From Streptomyces neyagawaensis (GTDB lineage Bacteria > Actinomycetota > Actinomycetes > Streptomycetales > Streptomycetaceae): a DNA stretch of 62,774 nucleotides. The stretch spans positions 1 to 62,774 of the forward strand of contig NZ_JAMGBG010000121.1 of assembly GCF_023516595.1 (NCBI RefSeq). The letters are read 5' to 3'. Below, piece by piece: positions 1 through 7,039 of the stretch; within the stretch, counting starts at the first letter, position 1; each line of letters starts with the position of its first letter. The notes under the pieces are model-generated. The model did not search any database, was not told the DNA's origin, and saw only the letters and a program-made list of their open reading frames with translations. The position numbers were made by a program, and so were the translations under genes.

Positions 1-72
1 CCCGGCCGGGATCAGACCCCGGCACGTCTCCCACACGTCTGGCCCGACCGTCTCGCCGACCCACTCACCCAT
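1..72 (-). CDS. Partial transposase N-terminus, probably IS1182 family
   Basis: Reading leftward from an ATG at 70-72, an uninterrupted frame of 24 codons runs off the window edge, starting MGEWVGETVGPDVWETCR. This resembles, from memory, the N-terminus of IS1182-type DDE transposases common in Streptomyces. Only 24 residues are visible, so no catalytic residue can be checked. The call rests on similarity of this short stretch and is an inference. If right, an insertion sequence begins just left of base 120, outside the conserved wblE neighbourhood. It could also be an unrelated short gene start. Confidence 0.5.
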   Translation of the reverse strand, partial: MGEWVGETVGPDVWETCRGLIPAG

Positions 73-86
73 CGCCACAAGACGAG

Positions 87-118
87 TCTGGCCCTGCCGC
101 TGACGCGGCAGGGCCAGA
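87..118. terminator. 14-bp perfect inverted repeat
   Basis: TCTGGCCCTGCCGC (87-100) pairs with GCGGCAGGGCCAGA (105-118) around a TGAC loop. It lies just past the stop of the leftward membrane gene (141) and 15 bases upstream of the leftward transposase start. It may terminate the membrane gene. It could also be part of the end of the insertion sequence. Confidence 0.55.
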
Positions 119-140
119 ACCCAAGATCTTCATGAGCCTT

Positions 141-593
141 CTAGCGCTTGCTCTCCTCCGTCCGACCAGGCCCTTGGATTCCGAGGGCCTGGGTCGTCGC
201 CGGGTTGATCAGCAGCACCAGCGCCGCGATCGCGACCACGGCCAGGACGATTCCCGCGGGGATCGCGACGCTGTCCGCCCGGAGCAGGTTGTACGCCACC
301 GGCAGCGCCATGATCTGCGTGATGACGGCGGGCCCCCGGCTCCAGCTGCGCCGCAGCAGCAGTCCGCGCGCGGCGATCAGCGGCAGCAGGGCCAGCGCGA
401 TCAGGGTGACGCCCCCGGTGACGCCGGTACTGAGGTCGCCGGAGTCGCCGGTGAAGCCCACGACCAGCATGGCGCCGCCGCCGACCAGCAGGGCGATCCC
501 CTCCAGCGCGGCCAGTGCCGCCGCGGCGGTCAGCCGCCCGGGGCGGGGCTCGGCGTCGGAGGTGTCCGGCGTGGGGGTCTGCTGAGGGCTCAC
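141..593 (-). CDS. Small integral membrane protein
   Basis: Predicted 150-residue membrane protein of unknown function. After a hydrophilic N-terminus of about 20 residues (VSPQQTPTPDTSDAEPRP) there are four hydrophobic segments, roughly residues 24-45, 55-75, 85-105 and 110-130. The C-terminus is short and charged. I chose the GTG at 591-593 because the upstream codons are rich in Arg/Gly and do not look coding; the SD (CAGGGG) sits very close to it. A start at the ATG further upstream (662) cannot be excluded. It is divergent from the lipid kinase gene. No catalytic motif is visible. Confidence 0.6.
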   Translation of the reverse strand: MSPQQTPTPDTSDAEPRPGRLTAAAALAALEGIALLVGGGAMLVVGFTGDSGDLSTGVTGGVTLIALALLPLIAARGLLLRRSWSRGPAVITQIMALPVAYNLLRADSVAIPAGIVLAVVAIAALVLLINPATTQALGIQGPGRTEESKR

Positions 594-731
594 CCCTGAA
601 GGGTAGCCCCGGCGCCCGGACGCACACCGGCGCCCCGTACGCCCCCACGTGCTCATCGTCACTACACGATCTCCCCCGTGATCCGCACCTCGGTATGGGA
701 CGAGTACCGCTCAGTAGGTACGCTGCAACTC

Positions 732-1703
732 ATGCGTGCACTTCTCGTGGTCAATCCGGCGGCAACCACCACAAGCGCACGTACGCGCGATGTCCTGATC
801 CACGCGCTCGCGAGCGAGATGAAGCTCGAGGCGGTCACCACCGAGTACCGCGGCCACGCCAAGGACCTCGCCCGCCAGGCGGCCGAGGGCAAGGACGACA
901 TCGAGCTGGTCGTCGCGCTCGGCGGTGATGGCACGGTCAACGAGGTCGTCAATGGCCTGCTGCACCACGGCCCCGACCCGGACCGCCTCCCCCGCCTGGC
1001 CGTGGTCCCCGGCGGCTCCACCAATGTCTTCGCCCGCGCCCTCGGCCTGCCCAACGACGCCGTGGAGGCCACCGGCGCCCTGCTGGACGCCCTCCGTGAG
1101 AACCGCGAGCGCACGGTCGGGCTGGGTATGGCCTCGGGCACCCCGGGGACGGAGGACGAGGCGGTCCCGTCCCGCTGGTTCACGTTCTGCGCGGGCCTCG
1201 GTTTCGACGCCGGTGTGATCGGCCGGGTCGAGCAACAGCGCGAGCGTGGAAGGAAATCCACACACGCTCTTTACCTGCGCCAGGCATTCCGGCAGTTCCT
1301 GGAAGAGCCTCACCGCAGGAACGGCACGATCACTCTGGAGCGGGCCGGCGAGGAGCCGATTTCCGATCTTGTGCTGTCCATAGTCTGCAACACGTCCCCG
1401 TGGACGTTTCTCGGCAATCGCCCGGTGTACGCGTCGCCTAAGGCCTCGTTCGATAAAGGTCTCGACGTGCTCGGCCTCAGCCGCATGTCGACGCCCGCGC
1501 TTGCCCGTTATGCGACACAGTTGCTCACTTCGTCCCCCGAGCGGGGACCCCATGGCAAGCACGCCACCACCGTGCACGACCTGACCGACTTCACCTTGCA
1601 TTCGAAGGTGCCCCTCCCCCTCCAGATGGACGGCGACCACCTCGGACTGCGTACGAGCGTGACGTTCACAGGCGTACGCCGTGCACTGCGTGTGATTGTG
1701 TGA
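732..1703 (+). CDS. Diacylglycerol kinase family lipid kinase (YegS/BmrU type)
   Basis: Cytosolic or membrane-associated ATP-dependent lipid kinase of 323 residues; the family phosphorylates diacylglycerol or related lipids. The N-terminal catalytic domain opens with MRALLVVNPAA, and the nucleotide-binding GGDGT motif lies at about 64-68 (VALGGDGTVNEV). PGGSTNVFAR follows at about 95-104, the usual glycine-rich loop. The C-terminal beta-sandwich ends with the typical LPLQMDGDHLG segment. I chose ATG 732, since the family starts directly at this strand. Length is normal. The true substrate is not readable from sequence. It lies upstream of wblE in the same direction, with about 320 bases of non-coding DNA between. 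Confidence 0.85.
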   Translation: MRALLVVNPAATTTSARTRDVLIHALASEMKLEAVTTEYRGHAKDLARQAAEGKDDIELVVALGGDGTVNEVVNGLLHHGPDPDRLPRLAVVPGGSTNVFARALGLPNDAVEATGALLDALRENRERTVGLGMASGTPGTEDEAVPSRWFTFCAGLGFDAGVIGRVEQQRERGRKSTHALYLRQAFRQFLEEPHRRNGTITLERAGEEPISDLVLSIVCNTSPWTFLGNRPVYASPKASFDKGLDVLGLSRMSTPALARYATQLLTSSPERGPHGKHATTVHDLTDFTLHSKVPLPLQMDGDHLGLRTSVTFTGVRRALRVIV

Positions 1704-2021
1704 GCGGAACGGGCAAAAGTCCTTCCACTCGAACGTTTAGGCCAGGGTCCACCCCATGGAAGTACGGCTGTGACACAGTCGACACCGAGGAATCAAAAAA
1801 AACTTTCTGGAAGGGGTTGTATCCGCCGCTGAGGTTTGCGAGTCTCTACGTGGCGCTCGGGACAGCCCGCAACACCGGCTCAAGCAAGCGCCAGAACCCC
1901 TCCTCACAACAAAGGACCACACCAGTCCGTCTGGTGGTCGGCCCTTCACTTGTTGAGGGATTCGTGAAAGCGTTCACATTCACAAGCAACGTGCATGTAA
2001 TACCAAGGAGAGGTAGCAGCC
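1704..2021 (+). promoter_or_regulatory. wblE upstream region with hairpins
   Basis: 318 bases without a gene. It holds an unusual A-run (1795-1802) and an imperfect inverted repeat GACCACACCAG...CTGGTGGTC (1915-1939). Close to the gene there is a perfect inverted repeat GTGAA-AGCG-TTCAC at 1964-1977, followed by a further TTCAC at 1979-1983. The SD for wblE is AAGGAGAGG (2005-2013). I cannot assign -35/-10 boxes with confidence. The length and the two dyads suggest a long, regulated leader. Confidence 0.5.
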
Positions 2022-2279
2022 ATGGACTGGCGTCACAACGCCGTTTGCCGCGAGGAAGACCCCGAGCTCTTCTTCCCCATCGGCAACACCGGTCCTGCGC
2101 TGCTGCAGATCGAGGAAGCCAAGGCTGTCTGCCGTCGCTGCCCGGTTATCGAGCAGTGTCTGCAGTGGGCGCTTGAGTCCGGCCAGGACTCCGGCGTCTG
2201 GGGTGGTCTCAGCGAGGACGAGCGCCGCGCCATGAAGCGCCGCGCCGCCCGCAACCGGGCCCGTCAGGCCTCCGCCTGA
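2022..2279 (+). CDS. wblE: WhiB-family iron-sulfur protein WblE
   Basis: 85-residue WhiB-like (Wbl) protein. Four cysteines that ligate a [4Fe-4S] cluster are present at C9, C37, C40 and C46 (C-x27-C-x2-C-x5-C). The GVWGG turn (59-63) and a basic C-terminal tail (RRAMKRRAARNRARQ) complete the family architecture. Wbl proteins act with the principal sigma factor as transcription regulators. WblE is the ubiquitous, WhiB1-like member of actinomycetes, and the gene order next to a PdtaS-like kinase agrees with that. ATG 2022 follows AAGGAGAGG. The gene is convergent with the sensor kinase, sharing the strong terminator at 2388-2426. Confidence 0.92.
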   Translation: MDWRHNAVCREEDPELFFPIGNTGPALLQIEEAKAVCRRCPVIEQCLQWALESGQDSGVWGGLSEDERRAMKRRAARNRARQASA

Positions 2280-2387
2280 CAATCCCACCCAGCAATAGCC
2301 TGAGCTTGGCGGCGCGTACAGCGAGTACGCATCTCCCGCCCCCGAGCCGCAGCGCGCAGTGCCCCCGGTGCGCCTAATCAGCGACGA

Positions 2388-2426
2388 CACTGAGCCCCGG
2401 ACCACATGATGGTCCGGGGCTCAGTG
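2388..2426. terminator. Bidirectional terminator between wblE and sensor kinase
   Basis: Perfect 17-bp stem: CACTGAGCCCCGGACCA at 2388-2404, CATGA loop, TGGTCCGGGGCTCAGTG at 2410-2426. It lies between the convergent ends of wblE (2279) and the kinase (2478). There is no U-run, as is usual in Streptomyces. Confidence 0.85.
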
Positions 2427-2477
2427 CTGTCCGCCGTGGACCGGCATCCGTGCCGGGGTCGTCCGTATGCCCCCGCC

Positions 2478-3953
2478 CTACTTCTGGGCGCGGACCGGGA
2501 TGTCGAGGATGACCTGCGTTCCCCGCTCCGGAGCCGGGACCATGTCGAAGGTGCCGCCCAACTCGCCCTCCACCAACGTCCGTACGATCTGCAGGCCGAG
2601 GTTGCCGGAACGGTGCGGGTCGAAGCCCTCGGGCAGGCCCACGCCGTCGTCCTGGACGGTGACGAGGAGACGGGCCTCCTTGGTGGTCCCGCCGCGCACG
2701 GCCGACACCTCCACGGTGCCGGTCTCGCCCTCGCGGAAGCCGTGTTCGAGGGCGTTCTGCAGGATCTCGGTGAGGACCATGGACAGCGGGGTGGCCACCT
2801 CCGCGTCGAGGATGCCGAAGCGTCCGGTGCGCCGGCCGGTGACCTTGCCCGGTGAGATCTCGGCGACCATGGCGAGCACCCGGTCGGCGATCTCGTCGAA
2901 CTCCACCCGCTCGTCCAGATTCTGGGACAGCGTCTCATGCACGATCGCGATCGACCCGACCCGCCGTACGGCCTCCTCCAGGGCCTCGCGGCCGCGCTCG
3001 GACTCGATGCGCCGGGCCTGGAGCCGCAGCAGCGCGGCGACCGTCTGGAGGTTGTTCTTCACCCGGTGGTGGATCTCCCGGATGGTCGCGTCCTTGGTGA
3101 TCAACTCGCGTTCGCGACGGCGCAGTTCGGTGACGTCCCGCAGCAGCACGAGCGAACCGATGCGCGGGCCCTTGGGCTTGAGGGGGATCGCCCGGAACTG
3201 GATCACGCCTTCATTCGACTCGATCTCGAACTCGCGCGGCGCCCATCCGCTCGCCACCTTCGCCAGCGCCTCGTCCACCGGCCCGCGTGACGGGGCGAGT
3301 TCGGCGGTGGTACGGCCGAGGTGGCAGCCCACGAGGTCGGCGGCGAGACCCAGGCGATGGTACGCGGACAGGGCGTTCGGGGAGGCGTACTGGACGAGGC
3401 CGTCCGCGTCGAGCCTGATCAGGCCGTCACCGACACGTGGTGAGGCGTCCATGTCGACCTGCTGGTCGGAGAACGGGAACGCGCCGGCGGCGATCATCTG
3501 GGCCAGGTCGGACGCGCTCTGGAGGTAGGTGAGCTCCAGCCGGCTGGGGGTCCGTACGGTCAGCAGGTTGGTGTTGCGTGCGATGACGCCGAGGACCCGG
3601 CCCTCCCTGCGGACGGGGATGGACTCGACCCGTACGGGCACCTCCTCACGCCATTCCGGGTCGCCCTCGCGGACGATGCGGCCCTCGTCGAGCGCGACGT
3701 CCAGAAGAGGACGGCGACCGCGCGGGACCAGGTGGCCGACCATGTCGTCCTGGTACGAGGTGGGGCCGGTGTTGGGGCGCATCTGGGCCACGGAGACATA
3801 GCGGGTGCCGTCGAGGGTGGGGACCCAGAGGACGAGGTCGGCGAAGGAGAGGTCGGAGAGGAGCTGCCACTCCGACACCAGCAGATGCAGCCACTCCAGG
3901 TCGGAGTCGCTGAGAGCGGTGTGCTGGCGGACGAGTTCGTTCATGGAGGGCAC
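2478..3953 (-). CDS. PdtaS-like sensor histidine kinase
   Basis: 491-residue soluble sensor kinase. The N-terminal region is GAF-like (about 10-150, starting MNELVRQHTALSDSDLEW). A PAS-like domain follows (about 160-280, ADGLVQYASPNALSAYHRLG). The HisKA_2 dimerisation domain carries the phosphoacceptor motif IHHRVKNNLQTVAALLRLQA, and the HATPase has NALEHGF (N box) and DDGVGLPEG (G1). No membrane segment is seen, so the signal is cytosolic. The family phosphorylates ANTAR-type RNA-binding response regulators such as PdtaR; no such regulator lies nearby. The start is GTG 3953 or ATG 3944; codons further upstream look non-coding. A DasR-like operator lies about 340 bases upstream. Confidence 0.88.
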   Translation of the reverse strand: MPSMNELVRQHTALSDSDLEWLHLLVSEWQLLSDLSFADLVLWVPTLDGTRYVSVAQMRPNTGPTSYQDDMVGHLVPRGRRPLLDVALDEGRIVREGDPEWREEVPVRVESIPVRREGRVLGVIARNTNLLTVRTPSRLELTYLQSASDLAQMIAAGAFPFSDQQVDMDASPRVGDGLIRLDADGLVQYASPNALSAYHRLGLAADLVGCHLGRTTAELAPSRGPVDEALAKVASGWAPREFEIESNEGVIQFRAIPLKPKGPRIGSLVLLRDVTELRRRERELITKDATIREIHHRVKNNLQTVAALLRLQARRIESERGREALEEAVRRVGSIAIVHETLSQNLDERVEFDEIADRVLAMVAEISPGKVTGRRTGRFGILDAEVATPLSMVLTEILQNALEHGFREGETGTVEVSAVRGGTTKEARLLVTVQDDGVGLPEGFDPHRSGNLGLQIVRTLVEGELGGTFDMVPAPERGTQVILDIPVRAQK

Positions 3954-4462
3954 GTGTGCGAGCGTACCTGGCGGTACGGACATGCCTGGAAACGGCGGGC
4001 TGTGCCCCGCTGGACCCCGGCCCGGGGGCTGACGCGCCGGCCCCGGAAGCACCCGCGGGCCGCGGCGCCTGAGAGGGACCCTCAACCCTCCCGGCACCGC
4101 AGCCCGGAGCAACATCGGCCGTGGGGTGTGCGGTCCCGCGACCGAAGGATGAGGAGCCGGAGCAGTCAGGGCAGAGAGCGCCGGTTCCTCGGTCCGCCTT
4201 CCTGTGCGGGGAAGACGGAGGCCTGTGGTGTTCACAACTGATCGCCAACGTCGGAGCGCTGATCGATCAGATGGCCTATCACGCCATTCTTGACTAGACC
4301 ACTGCGTGTGTCCATGCGTTGGCGGATGTTTGTTGTTGTTCCCTGGCCGACCCTCCATCGAGGGCGGGGCAAGGGCTTATACGCAGCGTAGCCCGGTTCG
4401 GCGGGCCGCCGGACCGGAATGCCGTCGCCCGGCGGATTTCCAGCGGGGTGGGCCGAGGCGTG
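3954..4462. other. Gene-free region between kinase and TetR genes
   Basis: About 510 bases with no convincing gene. It is the upstream region of the leftward kinase gene and lies after the end of the leftward TetR gene. The one clear signal is the DasR-like site at 4288-4303. A T-rich, lower-GC patch at 4325-4345 is unusual for the window. No strong terminator for the TetR gene is evident, so readthrough into the kinase is possible. Confidence 0.5.
4288..4303. promoter_or_regulatory. Candidate DasR operator (dre) upstream of sensor kinase
   Basis: TCTTGACTAGACCACT matches the known dre consensus ACTGGTCTAGACCACT at 13 of 16 positions, with a perfect right half (CTAGACCACT). The match is as good as or better than several sites in the dasA-dasR region. 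Function is inferred from sequence and from the proximity of dasR in the same locus. Confidence 0.5.
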
Positions 4463-5095
4463 TCAGGCGTGGGTCGGGGTGTCGGTGCGGGCCGGGCGGG
4501 GCCAGATCGCCATCGCCAGGTCGGCCACCGCCTCCAGTTCCTGCCTGGTCGCGCCGTCCCGCGCCTGCTGGGACATGCCTTGAATGATCACGCCCGTGTG
4601 GCGGGCGAGTGCGGAGGCGTCCGTGTCGGCGGGCAGTTCGCCCGCCGCGATGTCCGCTCTTATCCGGCTCTCGAAGACGGTGATCCACGCGTTGCGCCGG
4701 GCGCGAAGGGATTCCTCGACCTCGCGGCTCGTGCAGTTGGTGGCCGCGTGGATGACCAAGCAGCCATGAGGGTGGGCAGGGTTCGTGTACTCGACGGCGG
4801 CCTCACGCAGTATCCGCTCGACGGCGGCCCGCGCGGTGGGCTCCTCCTCCAGGGCCCGGTCGGTGAACGAGCCGTAGCGGACGCCGTACTCGCGGACCAC
4901 CTCTTCGAAGAGGGACTGCTTGTCGCCGAACGCCGAGTACAGGCTCGGTGCGCCGATGCCCATGACGCGGGTCAGGTCGGCGACCGAGGTGGCCTCATAG
5001 CCGTTCTCCCAGAACGCCAGGATCGCCTTCTCCAGGGCGGTCGCGCGGTCGAAGGAGCGGGGTCGGCCACGCTGCTTGCTCTCCTTGGTCACCAT
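4463..5095 (-). CDS. TetR-family transcriptional regulator
   Basis: 210-residue TetR repressor. The N-terminal helix-turn-helix is clear (RGRPRSFDRATALEKAILAF then TSVADLTRVMGIGAPSLYSA, about residues 8-55). The alpha-helical C-terminal domain has the TetR_C form that carries a CLVIHAATNC stretch. I took ATG 5095 rather than the upstream ATG 5125, because the upstream frame overlaps the operator-like repeats. It is divergent from the SDR gene, with two similar dyads in the 96-base gap, so it most likely represses itself and the SDR. The ligand is unknown. Confidence 0.85.
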   Translation of the reverse strand: MVTKESKQRGRPRSFDRATALEKAILAFWENGYEATSVADLTRVMGIGAPSLYSAFGDKQSLFEEVVREYGVRYGSFTDRALEEEPTARAAVERILREAAVEYTNPAHPHGCLVIHAATNCTSREVEESLRARRNAWITVFESRIRADIAAGELPADTDASALARHTGVIIQGMSQQARDGATRQELEAVADLAMAIWPRPARTDTPTHA

Positions 5096-5108
5096 GGAAC
5101 GGATTTTA

Positions 5109-5168
5109 TAGCGGGCACTAGACAAATGTCAGCGGCCTGATCTACGGTGATTTTTGTAGCGACCGCTA
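5109..5168. promoter_or_regulatory. Paired TetR operator candidates
   Basis: Two related dyads lie between the divergent TetR and SDR genes: TAGCGGGCACTA (5109-5120, one mismatch) and TAGCGACCGCTA (5157-5168, perfect TAGCG-AC-CGCTA). Their centres are 48 bases apart. AGACAAA (5120-5126) and TTTTTGT (5151-5157) extend the symmetry between the two sites. This is typical of local TetR autoregulation. Confidence 0.6.
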
Positions 5169-5191
5169 GGAAATGTGGAGGGGGAGCCGAC

Positions 5192-5941
5192 ATGGGCGTG
5201 CTCACAGGCAGGACGGCGCTCGTCACCGGGGCGAGCAGGGGCATCGGGCGAGGCATCGCCGAGCGGCTGGGACGCGACGGCGCACGGGTCGCGGTGCACT
5301 ACGGAAGGAACGAGGCCGCGGCGAAGGAGACCGTGGCCGCGATCGAGGCCGCCGGCGGCTCCGCGTTCACCCTCGGGATCGAGCTGGGCCTGCCGGGGGA
5401 CGCCGAGGCCCTGTGGGAGGAGTTCGACCGGCATGCGGACGGGCTGGACATCCTGGTGAACAACGCGGCGATCGGCGACTCCCGCCCGATCGAGGAGATC
5501 GACGAGGAGGGGTACGACCGCCTCTTCGCGGTGAACGTGAAGGCGCCCTTGTTCCTGGTCAAGCACGGCATGCCCCGGCTGCGCGACGGCGGCCGTGTCA
5601 TCAACATCTCGTCGGGGCTCGCACGGACCGCGGCGATGCCGCACAACATGGCCTACGCGATGACGAAGGCGGCGCTGGACGTCCTCTCCCGCGACCTGTC
5701 GAAGGTGCTCGGCCCGCGGGGCATCACGGTGAACTCGGTGGCACCGGGCCTGACGACGACCGACAACACCGCCGAGTTCCTGAGCACCGAGGCGGGCCGC
5801 GCGATGGCCGAGGAGATATCGGCACTGGGCCGGGTCGGGGCGGTGGACGACATCACGGACGTGGTCGCATTCCTGGCGTCGGACGAGAGCCGTTGGGTGA
5901 CAGGCAGCTGGGTCGACGCCACGGGAGGTTCCCTGACGTAG
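5192..5941 (+). CDS. SDR-family NAD(P)-dependent oxidoreductase
   Basis: 249-residue classical short-chain dehydrogenase/reductase. The cofactor motif TGASRGIG is at 12-19, NNAA at 90-93, the active-site serine in VINISSG (about 140), and the YxxxK pair at Y155/K159 (YAMTK, where most relatives have YxASK). The closing segment ends WVTGSWVDATGGSLT, as in FabG-like enzymes. Arg/Asn residues after the first beta strand fit NADPH use, but this is weak. Substrate unknown. ATG 5192 follows GGAGGGGGAG. It is controlled, in all likelihood, by the divergent TetR gene. Confidence 0.88.
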   Translation: MGVLTGRTALVTGASRGIGRGIAERLGRDGARVAVHYGRNEAAAKETVAAIEAAGGSAFTLGIELGLPGDAEALWEEFDRHADGLDILVNNAAIGDSRPIEEIDEEGYDRLFAVNVKAPLFLVKHGMPRLRDGGRVINISSGLARTAAMPHNMAYAMTKAALDVLSRDLSKVLGPRGITVNSVAPGLTTTDNTAEFLSTEAGRAMAEEISALGRVGAVDDITDVVAFLASDESRWVTGSWVDATGGSLT

Positions 5942-6019
5942 GGCGGGCTCGTAACCGGGGAAGAAGGCCGTATCCACGTGACGCGGGACACATCCGTGCG
6001 AAGCCCGCTCTGCTGCTAG

Positions 6020-6035
6020 ATTGGTCTAAACCACA
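6020..6035. promoter_or_regulatory. DasR operator (dre) of nagB
   Basis: ATTGGTCTAAACCACA agrees with the dre consensus (ACTGGTCTAGACCACT) at 13 of 16 positions and lies 55 bases before the nagB start. DasR control of nagB by such a site is established in S. coelicolor. Confidence 0.85.
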
Positions 6036-6089
6036 CAGTATCTCCCCCACTCCCAGTGGAGTCCCTCTCTCCAGATCGGCAGGGCCAGC

Positions 6090-6875
6090 GTGGAAGTTGT
6101 CATCGTTCCCGATGCCAAGGCGGGTGGCGAACTCATAGCCGAGGCGATGGCGCGGTTGCTCCGGCGGAAGCCCGACGCGCTGCTCGGCGTCGCCACGGGA
6201 TCGACCCCACTGCCCATCTACCAGGCGCTGATCGCGAAGGCGCGATCCGGTGCCGTGGACGCCTCTCGGGCGCGGATCGCCCAGCTCGACGAGTACGTGG
6301 GGCTGCCGGCCGACCACCCCGAGTCGTACCGCTCGGTGCTGCGCCGGGAGGTGCTGGAGCCGCTGGGGCTCGGTATGGAGGCGTTCATGGGGCCGGACGG
6401 CACCGCCGAGGACATACCGGGGGCCTGCGAGGCGTACGACAAGGCGTTGGCCGAGGCGGGCGGTGTGGATCTGCAGCTGCTCGGGATCGGGACCGACGGG
6501 CACATCGGGTTCAACGAGCCGTGCTCGTCCCTGGCCTCCCGGACCCGCATCAAGACACTGACCGAGCAGACGCGGATCGACAACGCGCGGTTCTTCGGCG
6601 GGGACATCGAGCAGGTGCCGCACCACGTCATCACCCAGGGCATAGGCACGATCCTGGAGGCACGCCACCTGGTGCTGCTCGCGACGGGCGAGGGCAAGGC
6701 GGACGCTGTCGCGGCGACCGTGGAGGGACCGGTGGCGGCGGTGTGCCCGGCGTCGGCGCTGCAACTCCACCCGCACGCCACGGTGGTGGTGGACGAGTCG
6801 GCCGCGTCGAAGCTCAAGCACGCCGACTACTTCCGGCACACCTACAACAACAAGCCCGACTGGCAGGGGATCTGA
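6090..6875 (+). CDS. nagB: Glucosamine-6-phosphate deaminase NagB
   Basis: 261-residue cytosolic enzyme that converts glucosamine-6-phosphate to fructose-6-phosphate and ammonia, the last step of N-acetylglucosamine catabolism. Sequence marks: phosphate loop GVATGSTP (33-40), catalytic acid region LDEYVGL with D67, and GIGTDGHIGFNEP with D136, H138 and E143. Length is normal for the family. The GTG start at 6090 is the only one fitting the conserved MEVVIV strand. A dre in the promoter places it in the DasR regulon, together with the das genes across the terminator pair. Confidence 0.95.
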   Translation: MEVVIVPDAKAGGELIAEAMARLLRRKPDALLGVATGSTPLPIYQALIAKARSGAVDASRARIAQLDEYVGLPADHPESYRSVLRREVLEPLGLGMEAFMGPDGTAEDIPGACEAYDKALAEAGGVDLQLLGIGTDGHIGFNEPCSSLASRTRIKTLTEQTRIDNARFFGGDIEQVPHHVITQGIGTILEARHLVLLATGEGKADAVAATVEGPVAAVCPASALQLHPHATVVVDESAASKLKHADYFRHTYNNKPDWQGI

Positions 6876-6890
6876 CGAGGCCGGCATGCG

Positions 6891-6933
6891 CGAAGGCGCC
6901 ACGGCCCGGGGAGGAGGGGCCGTGGCGCCTTCG
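6891..6933 (+). terminator. nagB terminator
   Basis: Perfect 17-bp stem: CGAAGGCGCCACGGCCC (6891-6907) and GGGCCGTGGCGCCTTCG (6917-6933), 16 bases after the nagB stop. Confidence 0.85.
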
Positions 6934-6967
6934 TGTCGTGCGGCTGGGGGCCACATGCCGGGGCCCG

Positions 6968-6995
6968 CATGCCCCGCCTTCGGTGGCGGGGCATG
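6968..6995 (-). terminator. das operon terminator
   Basis: Perfect 11-bp stem CATGCCCCGCC (6968-6978), six-base loop, GGCGGGGCATG (6985-6995), 45 bases beyond the dasD stop in the leftward direction. It forms a back-to-back pair with the nagB terminator. Confidence 0.75.
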
Positions 6996-7039
6996 TCACC
7001 CCCGGCGGCCGCTCCGGGGCCGTCCGGCGGCAGGCCGCG

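Noticed and set aside
1789..1818. Possible SigR promoter before wblE (GGAAT...GTT)
   Set aside because: The spacing is 22 bases, not 18-19, so the match to the SigR consensus fails.
2388..2426. GGACCA...TGGTCC element as a DasR site
   Set aside because: The half-sites point outward (GACCA then TGGTC), opposite to a dre, and the repeat is a terminator stem between convergent genes.
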